A DNA stretch of 64,000 nucleotides from Pseudomonas taetrolens (GTDB taxonomy: Bacteria; Pseudomonadota; Gammaproteobacteria; Pseudomonadales; Pseudomonadaceae): contig NZ_LS483370.1 of assembly GCF_900475285.1 (NCBI RefSeq), positions 2,060,001 through 2,124,000 of the forward strand. Reading direction: 5' to 3'. The notes beneath the pieces were generated by a model. That model was not told the DNA's origin and ran no database searches. It saw only the letters and a program-made list of their open reading frames with translations. Within the stretch, counting starts at the first letter, position 1. Each line of letters starts with the position of its first letter. Shown one piece after another: positions 8,569 through 17,157 of this stretch. Position numbers and translations under genes: made by a program.

Positions 8569-9465
8569 TCAGTAAGGGGCGTCGCCCTGAATGGTGGTGC
8601 GATAGAGCTTGCGCCGCAGATGACTCGGGCATCCTGCCGCGAGGTGGATCAGCGAGCGGTTGTCCCAGAAGACGAGGTCGCCGGGCTGCCAGGCATGGCG
8701 ATAGATATGTTCCGGCTGGACGCTGTGGGCATAGAGTTGCGCCAGCAATTGCCGGCTTTCATCCTCGGGCAGACCGACGATGCGGGTGGTGAAGCCTTCG
8801 CTGACGAACAGTGCTTTGCGGGCGTTTTCCGGGTGGGTGCGAACGATGGGGTGAACCACTTCCCTGACTTCGGCGAGTTGTTCCGGGGTCAAGGTCGGAC
8901 GCCAGTTGCCTTCGAACCGGGTCTCGCTGTAACGCGCAGTGTAGGAGTGCGCGGCGGATCGGTCTTCGACCGCCGTGCGCAGTGCTTGCGGCAGGGTGTC
9001 CCAGGCTTTGTGCATGTCAGCGAACAAGGTGTCGCCACCCTCGGAAGGCAGCTCCTGGGCGTGCAGCATTGAGCCCAGACTCGGCAGCTCCTTGTACGAG
9101 AGGTCGGAGTGCCAGAACTTGCCGGCATCGCCCAGGCCGATGGATTGGCCGTTCTCGATGATGTTGGAGACGATGAGGATTTCCGGGTGGCCGCTCAGCA
9201 AAAACTGCTTGAGCACGTGGATCTGCAACACGCCGAAGCGGCGGCTGAAGGCAATCTGTTGTTGCGGGGTAATGTGTTGATCACGAAACACCACCACGTG
9301 ATGCTCCAGGTGGGCCCGATGAAGGCGGGCGAAGTCCTGGTCGTTGATCGGCAACGCCAGATCAAGGCCGATGATTTCGGCACCCACCGCGCCATTGAAC
9401 GGGCGGACTTCGAACGATTGGGGGGCGATGCTCGCGGCGATCGCAGAGGCAGACGGTACAGACAT
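8569..9465 (-). CDS. TauD/TfdA family Fe(II)/2-oxoglutarate-dependent dioxygenase
   Basis: 298 residues, cytoplasmic. The 2-His-1-carboxylate iron site is visible: His119 and Asp121 in FWHSDLSY, and His274 in SLIHLAAG. Arg285/286 (SHLRRKLYRT) would bind 2-oxoglutarate, and WQPGDLVFWDNRSLIH is the family's C-terminal motif. Family members oxidise taurine, alkylsulfonates, alkylsulfates or 2,4-D-like compounds, releasing for example sulfite and an aldehyde. It is the first gene of a leftward operon with an ABC importer, which fits uptake and cleavage of an organosulfur compound. It is not an exact TauD by eye, so the substrate is left open. Confidence 0.92.
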   Translation of the reverse strand: MSVPSASAIAASIAPQSFEVRPFNGAVGAEIIGLDLALPINDQDFARLHRAHLEHHVVVFRDQHITPQQQIAFSRRFGVLQIHVLKQFLLSGHPEILIVSNIIENGQSIGLGDAGKFWHSDLSYKELPSLGSMLHAQELPSEGGDTLFADMHKAWDTLPQALRTAVEDRSAAHSYTARYSETRFEGNWRPTLTPEQLAEVREVVHPIVRTHPENARKALFVSEGFTTRIVGLPEDESRQLLAQLYAHSVQPEHIYRHAWQPGDLVFWDNRSLIHLAAGCPSHLRRKLYRTTIQGDAPY

Positions 9466-9613
9466 AAATCACTCCCACGCAGAGCGCGCTCAGTGGCGCG
9501 CATGTCGATCAGAAACTCACGGATAGCCCGTGCGGGTTCATTTCGTGCGGCGCGCCGATTGGTCGGCCTGTACGCAGGGGAATGAATATATAAGCATAAG
9601 GAATTTATTTTAA

Positions 9614-9636
9614 ATATCGTTAAGGAATAACGATAT
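9614..9636. promoter_or_regulatory. AT-rich perfect dyad in the divergent promoter region of the dioxygenase/ABC operon
   Basis: Arms ATATCGTTA and TAACGATAT separated by AGGAA, perfect over 9 bp. It sits 149 nt upstream of the dioxygenase start and about 124 nt upstream of the FAD/NAD(P)-binding gene, within an unusually AT-rich patch (9583-9636). The position suggests an operator or activator site for sulfur-limitation control (CysB/Cbl-like), which is inference. Apart from this dyad I see nothing in 9466-9759. Confidence 0.55.
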
Positions 9637-9759
9637 GGTCGGGATCGGAGGCCGTGACTCAGGGCTGGACAGCGGAGGGGGGTTCGTCGCAGGATCTGCG
9701 CTCCATTGAACCGGGCCTGGCTGAGCGGGCCCGTCCTATCGACGAGTGAGGCAGTCACC

Positions 9760-11193
9760 ATGCGCGAGCCCTTGACCGGACAGGCAAGCCCTGGCATCCG
9801 CGAGGCCGATGTCCTGATTATTGGCGGTGGCCTGAGCGGCAACCTGCTGGCCATGCAACTGCTGCGCTTGGTGGGTTCCCGGCGCATTGTGGTGGTGGAA
9901 CCCCGGGCTGAACTGGGTCGCGGAGAAGCCTACAGTGCGACCGAACCGGGCCACACCCTGAACGGTAACGCGGCGCGGATGAGCGTCGAACCGGACGATC
10001 CAGACGACCTGACCCGCTGGCTGGAGGCGCACATTGCCCACGGCGGATGGCCTGAGTCCGCCGCACAATCAGTGCCGGTTGCGCAGCTGTTTCCACCGCG
10101 CGGACTGTTCGGAACGTACGCCCGGCAACGGTTGTCCGAAGCGCTGGTGATCGGCTCGGCTCGGGGCTCAAGCCTGACACATGTGCGGGATGAAGCGGTC
10201 GATATGCAACCCCATGCACAGCGGGTCAGCGTGACCCTCAAGGGCGGTGAGCAATGGCAAGCCGGTGCGGTGGTGTTGGCCACGGGTATGTTCCCGGCCG
10301 CGCGCACGGCCCAGCGTCAATCCAGCGGACTCAATACTATGGCCCTGGATCCGTGGGATGTCGAAGCCTTGCGGGCACTGCCGGTGGACGCACGGGTGTT
10401 GATCATCGGCTCCGGGCTGACGATGGTCGACGCGCTGGAAACCCTGAACCAGGCCGGTCATCGCGGACCGATCGAGGTGTACTCGCGGCACGGGCTGTTA
10501 CCGCATGTGCGCCGTCAGCCACCCGCCTGGGAGGACTTTCTGGATCGGTCACCGCACCTGCGCAGCCCCTTGCAGCTGATGCGTGAACTGCGGCGCCAGT
10601 GCCGACTGGCCGAGGCGGCCGGGGTTGACTGGCAGGCACCGCTGGACACGGTACGGGTTCATATCGCTCGGCTCTGGAGCCAGGCCACCGACGTGCAGCG
10701 CCGGCAGTTCGTGCGGCATGTGCGCCCGTGGTGGGAAAGCCATCACCACCGTTCGCCACCCCAGGGCCATAGCTTGCTGCAGCGGTTGTTGAGTGAAGGG
10801 CGTCTGAGTATCCGCGCCGCATCGTTGCAAGGGGTGGAACGTTCCGAAAGCGGGCTGCCCCGGATCCGCCTGCGCTATCGCGGGCAGGCACAGGTGAGCG
10901 TGGTTGAAGGCGATGGGTTGATCAACTCCACCGGTATCGAGTACGACTGGCGCCGGGTGGATAAGGCCTTGCCCAGAAACCTGCTGCAGCGCGGGCTGAT
11001 CCAGCCTGGCAACCTGGGCCTGGGAATCGCGGCCGATATCAGCGGTGCGGTGTTGAATGCCGAGTCTGTGCCGGCGCAACGGTTGTTTGCCATGGGCCCA
11101 CCCTTGCGCGGCCAATGGTGGGAGAGCACTGCCGTCACCGACGTCGCCCTGCAGGCCAAAGCGCTGGCCGCGCGCCTGGAACGTTTGCTCTAG
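9760..11193 (+). CDS. FAD/NAD(P)-binding protein (NAD_binding_9 type)
   Basis: 477 residues from the ATG at 9760 (GAGG 8 nt upstream; an in-frame upstream start at 9706 is less likely). GGGLSGNLLAMQLL at residues 22-35 is the first dinucleotide loop, followed by VVVEPRAELGRGEAYS; RVLIIGSGLTMVDALETL is a second Rossmann loop. The order and the NGNAARMSVEP segment fit the FAD-NAD(P)-binding family related to YdhS/HpyO-type proteins, presumed flavin-dependent oxidoreductases or monooxygenases of unknown substrate. It diverges from the dioxygenase/ABC operon and may belong to the same organosulfur function. Confidence 0.82.
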   Translation: MREPLTGQASPGIREADVLIIGGGLSGNLLAMQLLRLVGSRRIVVVEPRAELGRGEAYSATEPGHTLNGNAARMSVEPDDPDDLTRWLEAHIAHGGWPESAAQSVPVAQLFPPRGLFGTYARQRLSEALVIGSARGSSLTHVRDEAVDMQPHAQRVSVTLKGGEQWQAGAVVLATGMFPAARTAQRQSSGLNTMALDPWDVEALRALPVDARVLIIGSGLTMVDALETLNQAGHRGPIEVYSRHGLLPHVRRQPPAWEDFLDRSPHLRSPLQLMRELRRQCRLAEAAGVDWQAPLDTVRVHIARLWSQATDVQRRQFVRHVRPWWESHHHRSPPQGHSLLQRLLSEGRLSIRAASLQGVERSESGLPRIRLRYRGQAQVSVVEGDGLINSTGIEYDWRRVDKALPRNLLQRGLIQPGNLGLGIAADISGAVLNAESVPAQRLFAMGPPLRGQWWESTAVTDVALQAKALAARLERLL

Positions 11194-11260
11194 GAGCACG
11201 CTTGCTGTCGGTGCTGGCCTCGCGCGCTTTCAATTTCGCACGGGGCCAGCGGCGCGGGCG

Positions 11261-12298
11261 TTACTCTGCCGTTGACGGTTTTTCCCAGAGGTTGATTCCG
11301 CCTTCCTGAGCGAAGCGATCGATTTCTGCCAGTTCCTTTGCGCTGAAACTCAGGTTCTGTAACGCCGCGACGTTTTCAATGATCTGTTCCGGGCGACTGG
11401 CGCCGATCAGCGCCGATGTGACGCGAGGGTCCCGCAGGGTCCAGGCCAACGCCATTTGAGCCAGGCTTTGTCCCCGCCGCCGGGCAATTTCGTTAAGCGC
11501 CCGCACGTGGGCAATGTTGGCATCGGACAAGTGCGAGGACTGCAACGAACCGCCCCCCGGACGATTGACCCGCGCATCCGCCGGCACGCCGTTGAGGTAT
11601 TTGTCAGTCAACAACCCTTGGGCCAGCGGGGTGAAAGCGATCACACCGGCACCGAGCTCGTGGGTGGTGTCCAGCAAGTCCTTTTCCACCCAGCGGTTGA
11701 GCAGGTTGTAAGCCGGCTGGTGGATCAGCAGCGGGACCTTCCATTCATTGAGCAGCGCGGCCATTTCCCGGGTTTTTACCCCCGAGTAAGAGGAGATGCC
11801 GATGTACAGTGCCTTGCCTTGTTGCACGGCAGAGGCGAGGGCGCTGGCAGTTTCCTCCAGCGGGGTTTCGGCATCGAAGCGGTGAGAGTAAAAGATGTCG
11901 ACGTAGTCCAGCCCCAGGCGTTGCAAGCTTTGATCAAGGCTGGCCAGTACGTATTTGCGCGAGCCGCCCCCTTGTCCGTAGGGCCCGGGCCACATGTCCC
12001 AACCGGCTTTGCTGGAGATGATCAGCTCATCGCGGTATGCCTTGAAGTCTTCGCGCAGCAACCGACCGAAGTTGGTCTCGGCACTGCCATACGGCGGGCC
12101 GTAATTGTTGGCCAGGTCAAAGTGGTTGATGCCCAGGTCGAATGCGGTGCGCAACAAGGCACGTTGAGTATCGATCGGCGTACTGTCACCGAAGTTGTGC
12201 CAGAGCCCCAGTGACAGTGCCGGCAGCACCAGCCCGCTGCGGCCCACGCGGCGGTAGGGAAGAGTGTCGTAGCGATTTTCGGCAGCGGTATAAGTCAT
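11261..12298 (-). CDS. gpr: Aldo-keto reductase, YghZ/L-glyceraldehyde 3-phosphate reductase type
   Basis: 345 residues from the ATG at 12298 (the frame could reach 12349). It matches E. coli YghZ closely by recollection: LPALSLGLWHNFG, FDLANNYGPPYGSAETNFGRLLREDF, YRDELIISSKAGWDMWPGPYG and VDIFYSHR. The AKR tetrad is Asp61, Tyr66, Lys97 and His139. The enzyme reduces L-glyceraldehyde 3-phosphate and methylglyoxal with NADPH in the cytosol. It appears monocistronic. The symbol follows the E. coli homologue; the physiological substrate here may be broader. Confidence 0.92.
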   Translation of the reverse strand: MTYTAAENRYDTLPYRRVGRSGLVLPALSLGLWHNFGDSTPIDTQRALLRTAFDLGINHFDLANNYGPPYGSAETNFGRLLREDFKAYRDELIISSKAGWDMWPGPYGQGGGSRKYVLASLDQSLQRLGLDYVDIFYSHRFDAETPLEETASALASAVQQGKALYIGISSYSGVKTREMAALLNEWKVPLLIHQPAYNLLNRWVEKDLLDTTHELGAGVIAFTPLAQGLLTDKYLNGVPADARVNRPGGGSLQSSHLSDANIAHVRALNEIARRRGQSLAQMALAWTLRDPRVTSALIGASRPEQIIENVAALQNLSFSAKELAEIDRFAQEGGINLWEKPSTAE

Positions 12299-12433
12299 CG
12301 AATCCTCTCGATCAGGTAGGTCGGCATTCGGCAAGCCGTTGACGAGCAAGCGTAGTCCCCCTGCTGGACTTCAGATATACAGATTAAGCATTCGTTCGGG
12401 GTCGTGTTGTCGGGGCGATGCGCTCACTATGCA

Positions 12434-12449
12434 GCTTGCCGTGGCAAGC
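12434..12449. repeat. Short perfect hairpin, REP-like or terminator
   Basis: GCTTGCC-GT-GGCAAGC between the AKR start and the stop of the MocA-type gene. The GGCTTGCC core resembles common Pseudomonas REP elements, but only one copy was recognised. It may act as the terminator of the leftward operon ending at 12467. Confidence 0.35.
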
Positions 12450-12466
12450 CAACCTCACAACGGGGG

Positions 12467-13465
12467 CTAGAGTTTTATGGGAGTGCCACCGAGGCGATCT
12501 GACTCATAAGCAGCCTCGATGATACTCATGACGCTGTGCATCGTTGCAAGTCCGGCTCCTGCATATGCAGTCTCACGGCCAGGCGCGAGAACGTCGGTTA
12601 CGAAGTTGTCGTAATAAACGTCTGAGTTCAGGCTCATGTGAAGGTCACTTGCCTGCCCAGCAGCGTCGATCAGACGCATGCCATCCGGGGTCGAGCGCGC
12701 GTAGAACTGATCGGTAGACAATGAAAATGAGTACTCCCGTTGCTCGGGAGTATTCGCCGGGTAGTTGTAGCCAGTTTCGATGGTGCAGATGCAGCCGCTC
12801 TCGGTTACGAGGGTCATCATTGAGCCGATCTCTACCGCTGTCAGTTGCGGGTCTCGATACATCACTGCAGATACGCTGCGTATGCTCTCTCCGGAAATTT
12901 CCCGAGCCAGATCGATGAAGTGAGCGGCCAGGTTGATCGTGCAACCGCCACCCGAGCGTTTCGGGTCAAGCATCCAAGAGCAGTTGTTCATCAGGTAGCG
13001 TTCGGGTGGCCCGGCATTAAATCGAAACGACTGAGTTCTCCATTTTGCACCGCTCTTAAGCGCCGTTTGTTTGAGGCGGTTCAGTAATTCACTGTGCCTC
13101 CAAACCAATGGTACCGCCACGAACAGACCTGCGGCTTCGGCACGTTGATGCAGATCCAGCACTTCGTGACGGTTGAGCCCGCAAGGCTTCTCCATCGCGA
13201 ATGGAATGTTTCGCTCGATCAATGTTTTGCCCATGGCATACAGCTCATCGTGCGGACCAAAGACGAACGCAAAATCAAACGCTTCGTTATCCAGCAGGGT
13301 TTTCCAGTGATCGTAGCGCTGCGCTCCGAAGCGCTGAGCGAGGGCAGGGCCACGCGAACCTGTGGCGTCGGATACCGCCGTGACAGTCACATCAGGCAGC
13401 CGCTCAAGGGCATCAAGGTAGAGAGGGGTGTGCCAGTGGCTTACTTCCAGAAGTACGACTTTCAA
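12467..13465 (-). CDS. Gfo/Idh/MocA family oxidoreductase
   Basis: About 332 residues. No ATG start fits; AAGGAA lies 6 nt before a TTG at 13465 (start KVVLLEVSHWHTPLY), while another TTG at 13498 lacks a site. The catalytic EKP motif is present (MEKPCGLN, residues 91-98), and the C-terminal sheet domain begins around YLMNNCSWMLDPKRSGGG. The N-terminal nucleotide loop is unusual: VSHWHTP stands where most family members have GxGxxG. It is the last gene of a leftward operon with AroE-like and MHS-transporter genes, so it probably oxidises a cyclic polyol or keto acid with NAD(P). The substrate is unknown. Confidence 0.85.
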   Translation of the reverse strand: MKVVLLEVSHWHTPLYLDALERLPDVTVTAVSDATGSRGPALAQRFGAQRYDHWKTLLDNEAFDFAFVFGPHDELYAMGKTLIERNIPFAMEKPCGLNRHEVLDLHQRAEAAGLFVAVPLVWRHSELLNRLKQTALKSGAKWRTQSFRFNAGPPERYLMNNCSWMLDPKRSGGGCTINLAAHFIDLAREISGESIRSVSAVMYRDPQLTAVEIGSMMTLVTESGCICTIETGYNYPANTPEQREYSFSLSTDQFYARSTPDGMRLIDAAGQASDLHMSLNSDVYYDNFVTDVLAPGRETAYAGAGLATMHSVMSIIEAAYESDRLGGTPIKL

Positions 13466-13579
13466 ACATTCATTCCTTATTAAAAGTGTGTTTGACAAGC
13501 TTGCCGGTGCATGAGGGATTGCGGTTCAAGCATAAAAATAGCAGCGTTCGAGCCACGCTTGCGAGGTTGAACAGGGGGC

Positions 13580-14404
13580 TTACAATCCGCTTGAGTAGCG
13601 ACGTTCGATATCTTCGAAACCTAGAAAACTGAGTGCCAACAGAGCTTGGCCCAGGTGCATAGGGTGGCCATCCAGGGTTTGACAGCCGAGCGATTGCGCC
13701 TTGAGCAGCAACGCAGTCGGCTCGGATCTGGTGATGATGTCGACCACCACCGTAGTTGGGGACAACCGCTCTGCGTCTATCGGCATCGGGTCAGCAGGGT
13801 TCATGCCGAGCGGAGTGGCATTGATCACGATGTCATGACCCGCTGGGTCTGCTGGGCCTGCATGCACAACGCACGCCCCCTGTTTTGCGACACATTGCGC
13901 TAGGTCTAAGGCGCGGTGCGGGTCCAGGTCTGAAATGATTAGCGATCGGGCGCCAGCAGCGGCCACGGCAAACGCGATTGCCCTTCCCGAGCCGCCTGCA
14001 CCGACAAGCAGAACCGATTTTCCGAGCAGGGTAACGCCTTGACGCTGCATGCCCAGCACGCAGCCAAGCCCGTCAAACACCGCACCCACCCAGCGCCCGT
14101 CGCTGTCACAGCGAATGACGTTGATTGCGCCGATCTGACGCGCGGTAGGGTGAAGAACGTCCACGAGATCAAGCATGCTCTGCTTGTGCGGCATGGTGAC
14201 GAGAAGCCCAGCAAGGTTGCTCACCGTTCGTATACCACTAACAAACCCGGACAGGTCTCCTGTACCGACCTCCAGTGGAATGCAGACGGCATCAGACTGT
14301 GCCTCGGCAAACAACGTGTTCAGTAGCACTGGGGACTTGGCACTCCTGAGGGGAGTGCCAATTAATCCATATATACGAGTGGTGCCGATAATACGTGGAT
14401 ACAT
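13580..14404 (-). CDS. Shikimate dehydrogenase-like (AroE-family) oxidoreductase, second paralogue
   Basis: 274 residues. Lys74 in VTMPHK, Asn95, Asp111 (VFDG) and nucleotide loop GAGGSG at 136-141 mark the AroE fold. As in the paralogue at 3.96 kb, the shikimate-binding serine of HSxSP is lost (SAKSP, Ala22) and NTDG reads VFDG, so biosynthetic AroE activity is unlikely. It lies between the MHS transporter and the MocA-type dehydrogenase, all leftward from the IclR promoter region. It is likely an NAD(P)-dependent dehydrogenase for a shikimate/quinate-like substrate in catabolism. Confidence 0.88.
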   Translation of the reverse strand: MYPRIIGTTRIYGLIGTPLRSAKSPVLLNTLFAEAQSDAVCIPLEVGTGDLSGFVSGIRTVSNLAGLLVTMPHKQSMLDLVDVLHPTARQIGAINVIRCDSDGRWVGAVFDGLGCVLGMQRQGVTLLGKSVLLVGAGGSGRAIAFAVAAAGARSLIISDLDPHRALDLAQCVAKQGACVVHAGPADPAGHDIVINATPLGMNPADPMPIDAERLSPTTVVVDIITRSEPTALLLKAQSLGCQTLDGHPMHLGQALLALSFLGFEDIERRYSSGL

Positions 14405-14554
14405 GTCAACCTACTGGTGTGGGCAGTGGTAAGTCATTGTCAGTAGGAGGGTGCTGAAACTCACTACTCACTAAGTGTGCAAACTCACTGCCATATTGTT
14501 CTAAGCGCTGTGCTGATAAATGGAACAGCGCATTAGTGTTAATCGGGCTGGCTT

Positions 14555-15982
14555 TTAAGAGCGTATCGCTGGTGCTGATTGGACTGCATTTGCTTGCAGC
14601 CCGGAAATGGACTGTTCTTGCACGCGTTCATATTCCTCTTTCGACATTGGGACTGCATTAGGGTCACCGAGATCCTTCAGGCGAATCCGGTATGTTTCGC
14701 GGGTAGTAAAAGCAGCAATCGCTGAGATTAAGCAGATACCAAAAGTCAACGCTCCGATTTTAAGAGGAATATTCTCGGTTCCGGGAGGTGCAACCGATAC
14801 GAAAAGGGCTGGCAGAAATGCTGTGCATGCCACACCGATATTCTGACCAATGGCCATGCCGGTAACACGGACGCGTGTACGGAACAGTTCTGGGAACAGG
14901 CTTGGGAATACACCATTAAAACCTTGGTAAGCCACACCCCACATGAGCAGCGAGAAAATCACCGAAAGCCATAGATTGTGAATGCTGATTGCATAGAGAT
15001 ACGCAAATGACAAGAGTCCGCCGCAAAGAACACCCACAATTACCGGAGGTCGACGGCCAATCCTGTCAGAGAGCTTACCCACGAAGGGGATAAGTATGAC
15101 CGCGCACAAATTGCCTAAAACCGGTATCCACATGAACACGCCGGAAGGAAAGCCAATGCCATAGGCAGGTTGTACTGCATAGGTTGCTCCGAATACTGAG
15201 GCGACGATGGCAAGGATCCCGGAGAGCGCCATGCCAACCACTCGCAACACATCTCGCCAGCTCTGTGTGATCACTTCGACCACGGGTAATTTGCGGGTCT
15301 CGGCTTGGGTCAGCGCCTCGGTGAATACTGGGGCTTCATGAACTTCACGGCGGATGATCCACCCGGCAATCAGCACAAAGACGCTGAGCAGAAACGGTAT
15401 TCGCCAGCCCCAGGCAGCAAATTGATCGGCGGGCATGAAATGGGCAAGCGGCAGGAAAACCGCAGCCGCTAGAAGTTGTCCTGCTTGTACGCCTTGAAGT
15501 GTAAAGCTTGCGAAGTAACCTCGACGTCCATCAGGCGCGTGCTCCAGGATCATGGAGCTTGCACATGACATCTCTCCTGCGACAGCAAATCCTTGAATCA
15601 GACGCAAAAAGATCAACAGTGCAGGGGCCCAGACACCGATCTGCTCGAAGGTAGGTAGCAGTCCGATGCTCACGGTCGAAAAACCCATCAAGAACATGCA
15701 GTAGACCAGTACGGTCTTGCGCCCATGTCGGTCGCCCAGGTGCCCTAATACCACGGCTCCGATTGGGCGAGCGATGTATCCGACGCCGAAGCTTGCCAGC
15801 GAAACGATGATTCCGACGGTCGGGTTCTCTGTCGGGAAAAACAGCTGCGGGAAAAGCAAAGCCGCGGCGGTGGCGTAGATGAAAAAGTCGTAATACTCCA
15901 AGGCGGAGCCGATCCAGCCGCTCGCTGCGGCCTTCTTTGACTGACGCTTAGAATCTGGATCGGCCTGAATGCTTTGGCTCAT
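14555..15982 (-). CDS. MFS transporter, metabolite:H+ symporter (MHS) family, ShiA-like
   Basis: 475 residues with about 12 membrane segments. The opening ASGWIGSALEYYDFFIYATAAALLFP and the loop GHLGDRHGRKTVLVYCMFLMG are typical of MHS porters such as ShiA (shikimate), ProP and KgtP; WGWRIPFLLSVF is another family mark. It is the first leftward gene from the divergent promoter shared with the IclR gene and probably imports the substrate used by the adjacent AroE-like and MocA-like dehydrogenases. A shikimate-like ring acid is plausible from the neighbours, not from transporter residues. Confidence 0.9.
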   Translation of the reverse strand: MSQSIQADPDSKRQSKKAAASGWIGSALEYYDFFIYATAAALLFPQLFFPTENPTVGIIVSLASFGVGYIARPIGAVVLGHLGDRHGRKTVLVYCMFLMGFSTVSIGLLPTFEQIGVWAPALLIFLRLIQGFAVAGEMSCASSMILEHAPDGRRGYFASFTLQGVQAGQLLAAAVFLPLAHFMPADQFAAWGWRIPFLLSVFVLIAGWIIRREVHEAPVFTEALTQAETRKLPVVEVITQSWRDVLRVVGMALSGILAIVASVFGATYAVQPAYGIGFPSGVFMWIPVLGNLCAVILIPFVGKLSDRIGRRPPVIVGVLCGGLLSFAYLYAISIHNLWLSVIFSLLMWGVAYQGFNGVFPSLFPELFRTRVRVTGMAIGQNIGVACTAFLPALFVSVAPPGTENIPLKIGALTFGICLISAIAAFTTRETYRIRLKDLGDPNAVPMSKEEYERVQEQSISGLQANAVQSAPAIRS

Positions 15983-16005
15983 GAGATGTCTCCGGAATTT
16001 TATTA

Positions 16006-16037
16006 TTGTAACGGCGTTCCAGTTGTAATGTTGTTCC
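16006..16037. promoter_or_regulatory. Tandem 15-bp repeats TTGTAAy..GTTCC near the MHS transporter start
   Basis: TTGTAACGGCGTTCC (16006-16020) and TTGTAATGTTGTTCC (16023-16037) repeat with a 17-bp period, 24-55 nt upstream of the transporter ATG at 15982. A third copy lies near the IclR gene (16285-16299). They are candidate operator boxes of the IclR regulator controlling both directions. The remainder of the 375-bp gap (15983-16357) shows no gene. Confidence 0.55.
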
Positions 16038-16284
16038 CATGATTATGGCTTTGTCAAGGAGTATGGCCGGCTGATGCCCGGCAGCGACGCAGAACAATCC
16101 GTACGTATGCAGATGCTGGAACCGTCCCGACGCACTATCTGAATCGAGCAACATGGTAAAGCCAGCGGCCATCCGGATGGCTTGACGTATAGCGCTTTTC
16201 AGTCAGCCAGCTCTGGGCAAGCGGTCGTGGATGACAGTAATTGGTTGCTCTTGCGTTGACTTGACGTTCACGGAGTGCTTACTA

Positions 16285-16299
16285 TTGTAACTGTGTTCC
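16285..16299. promoter_or_regulatory. Third copy of the TTGTAAC..GTTCC box upstream of the IclR gene
   Basis: TTGTAACTGTGTTCC, 59 nt before the IclR start, matches the two copies beside the divergent transporter gene at 11 of 15 positions or better. It is followed by GTAGAACGGCGTAAC, a degenerate opposite-strand version. The position fits autoregulation by the IclR protein. Confidence 0.5.
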
Positions 16300-16357
16300 A
16301 AGTAGAACGGCGTAACCAAACATGTGCCGCTGTTGATTACCAGTCGAGAAAAATCCC

Positions 16358-17152
16358 ATGAGAGTCGTTAAAGGTGCTGTTGACCGCTGCCTGGAGGCCA
16401 TTGAATTATTGGCCCGAGAAGCCCGCTGGATGCGAATGTCCGATATTGCCGCTGAGCTGGGCATGGAGAAAGGGCCGGCACACCGTGTGCTTGCTCAGTT
16501 GGTGGAGCAAGGGTGGATCGAGCAGGATGAAGCGACATCCCAGTACCGTCTGACACTCAAGCTGGCGCTTCTGGGGCAACGCTATCTGAATGGCATTGGT
16601 TTGCCTGAGCTGGTTCAGCCCATCATTGAAAATGTAGCTTCTATATCCCACGAGCTGGTACGTCTGACTGTCGTATGCGAGAACGGTCTGTCATGGCTTG
16701 CTTCGGCCCAAGGCGCCGCGCCAGGGTTGATGTATTCGCCAGCCATGGATCAGCCCATCAATCTCTATACAACGGCCAACGGCAAGGCCTGGCTTGCATC
16801 GATGCCTGATGAGCAAGCCGTCGAGATTGCTATACGCAGTGGCTTGGGTAAAGACCAGGGTGCCGGAAAAGGTCCGCGAGCTATCAATAGTATTGAACGC
16901 TTGTTGCCTGAACTGGCAGCGACCAGAGCGCGCGGTTATGGACTGGTAGTGGAAGAGGCCGAGGCCGGGGTCTGGGCCATTGCGGTGCCGGTGAAATTGA
17001 TTTCGTCCGGCGCCGTGGTCGGAACCATGAGTATTGCAGGGCCGGTCATGCGCATGCATCCGGATCGCTACGCCGAATTGCACGCACTGCTAAATGATGC
17101 TGCGAACAAGCTCGGCACGGTATGGCCTCGACAAGCGAGTGTCCAGGGGTGA
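16358..17152 (+). CDS. IclR family transcriptional regulator
   Basis: 264 residues. The N-terminal winged helix KGAVDRCLEAIELLAREARW...MSDIAAELGMEKGPAHRVLAQL covers residues 5-50; the effector domain shows NLYTTANGKAWLASMPDEQA and GVWAIAVPVKLISSGAVVGTMSIAGP. It heads a rightward operon (hydratase-like, FAH-like, barrel protein) and faces the MHS/AroE-like/MocA-like operon. The repeated 15-bp boxes in the intergenic region are its likely sites. It probably senses the imported ring acid or a catabolic intermediate. Confidence 0.9.
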   Translation: MRVVKGAVDRCLEAIELLAREARWMRMSDIAAELGMEKGPAHRVLAQLVEQGWIEQDEATSQYRLTLKLALLGQRYLNGIGLPELVQPIIENVASISHELVRLTVVCENGLSWLASAQGAAPGLMYSPAMDQPINLYTTANGKAWLASMPDEQAVEIAIRSGLGKDQGAGKGPRAINSIERLLPELAATRARGYGLVVEEAEAGVWAIAVPVKLISSGAVVGTMSIAGPVMRMHPDRYAELHALLNDAANKLGTVWPRQASVQG

Positions 17153-17157
17153 CTGTG

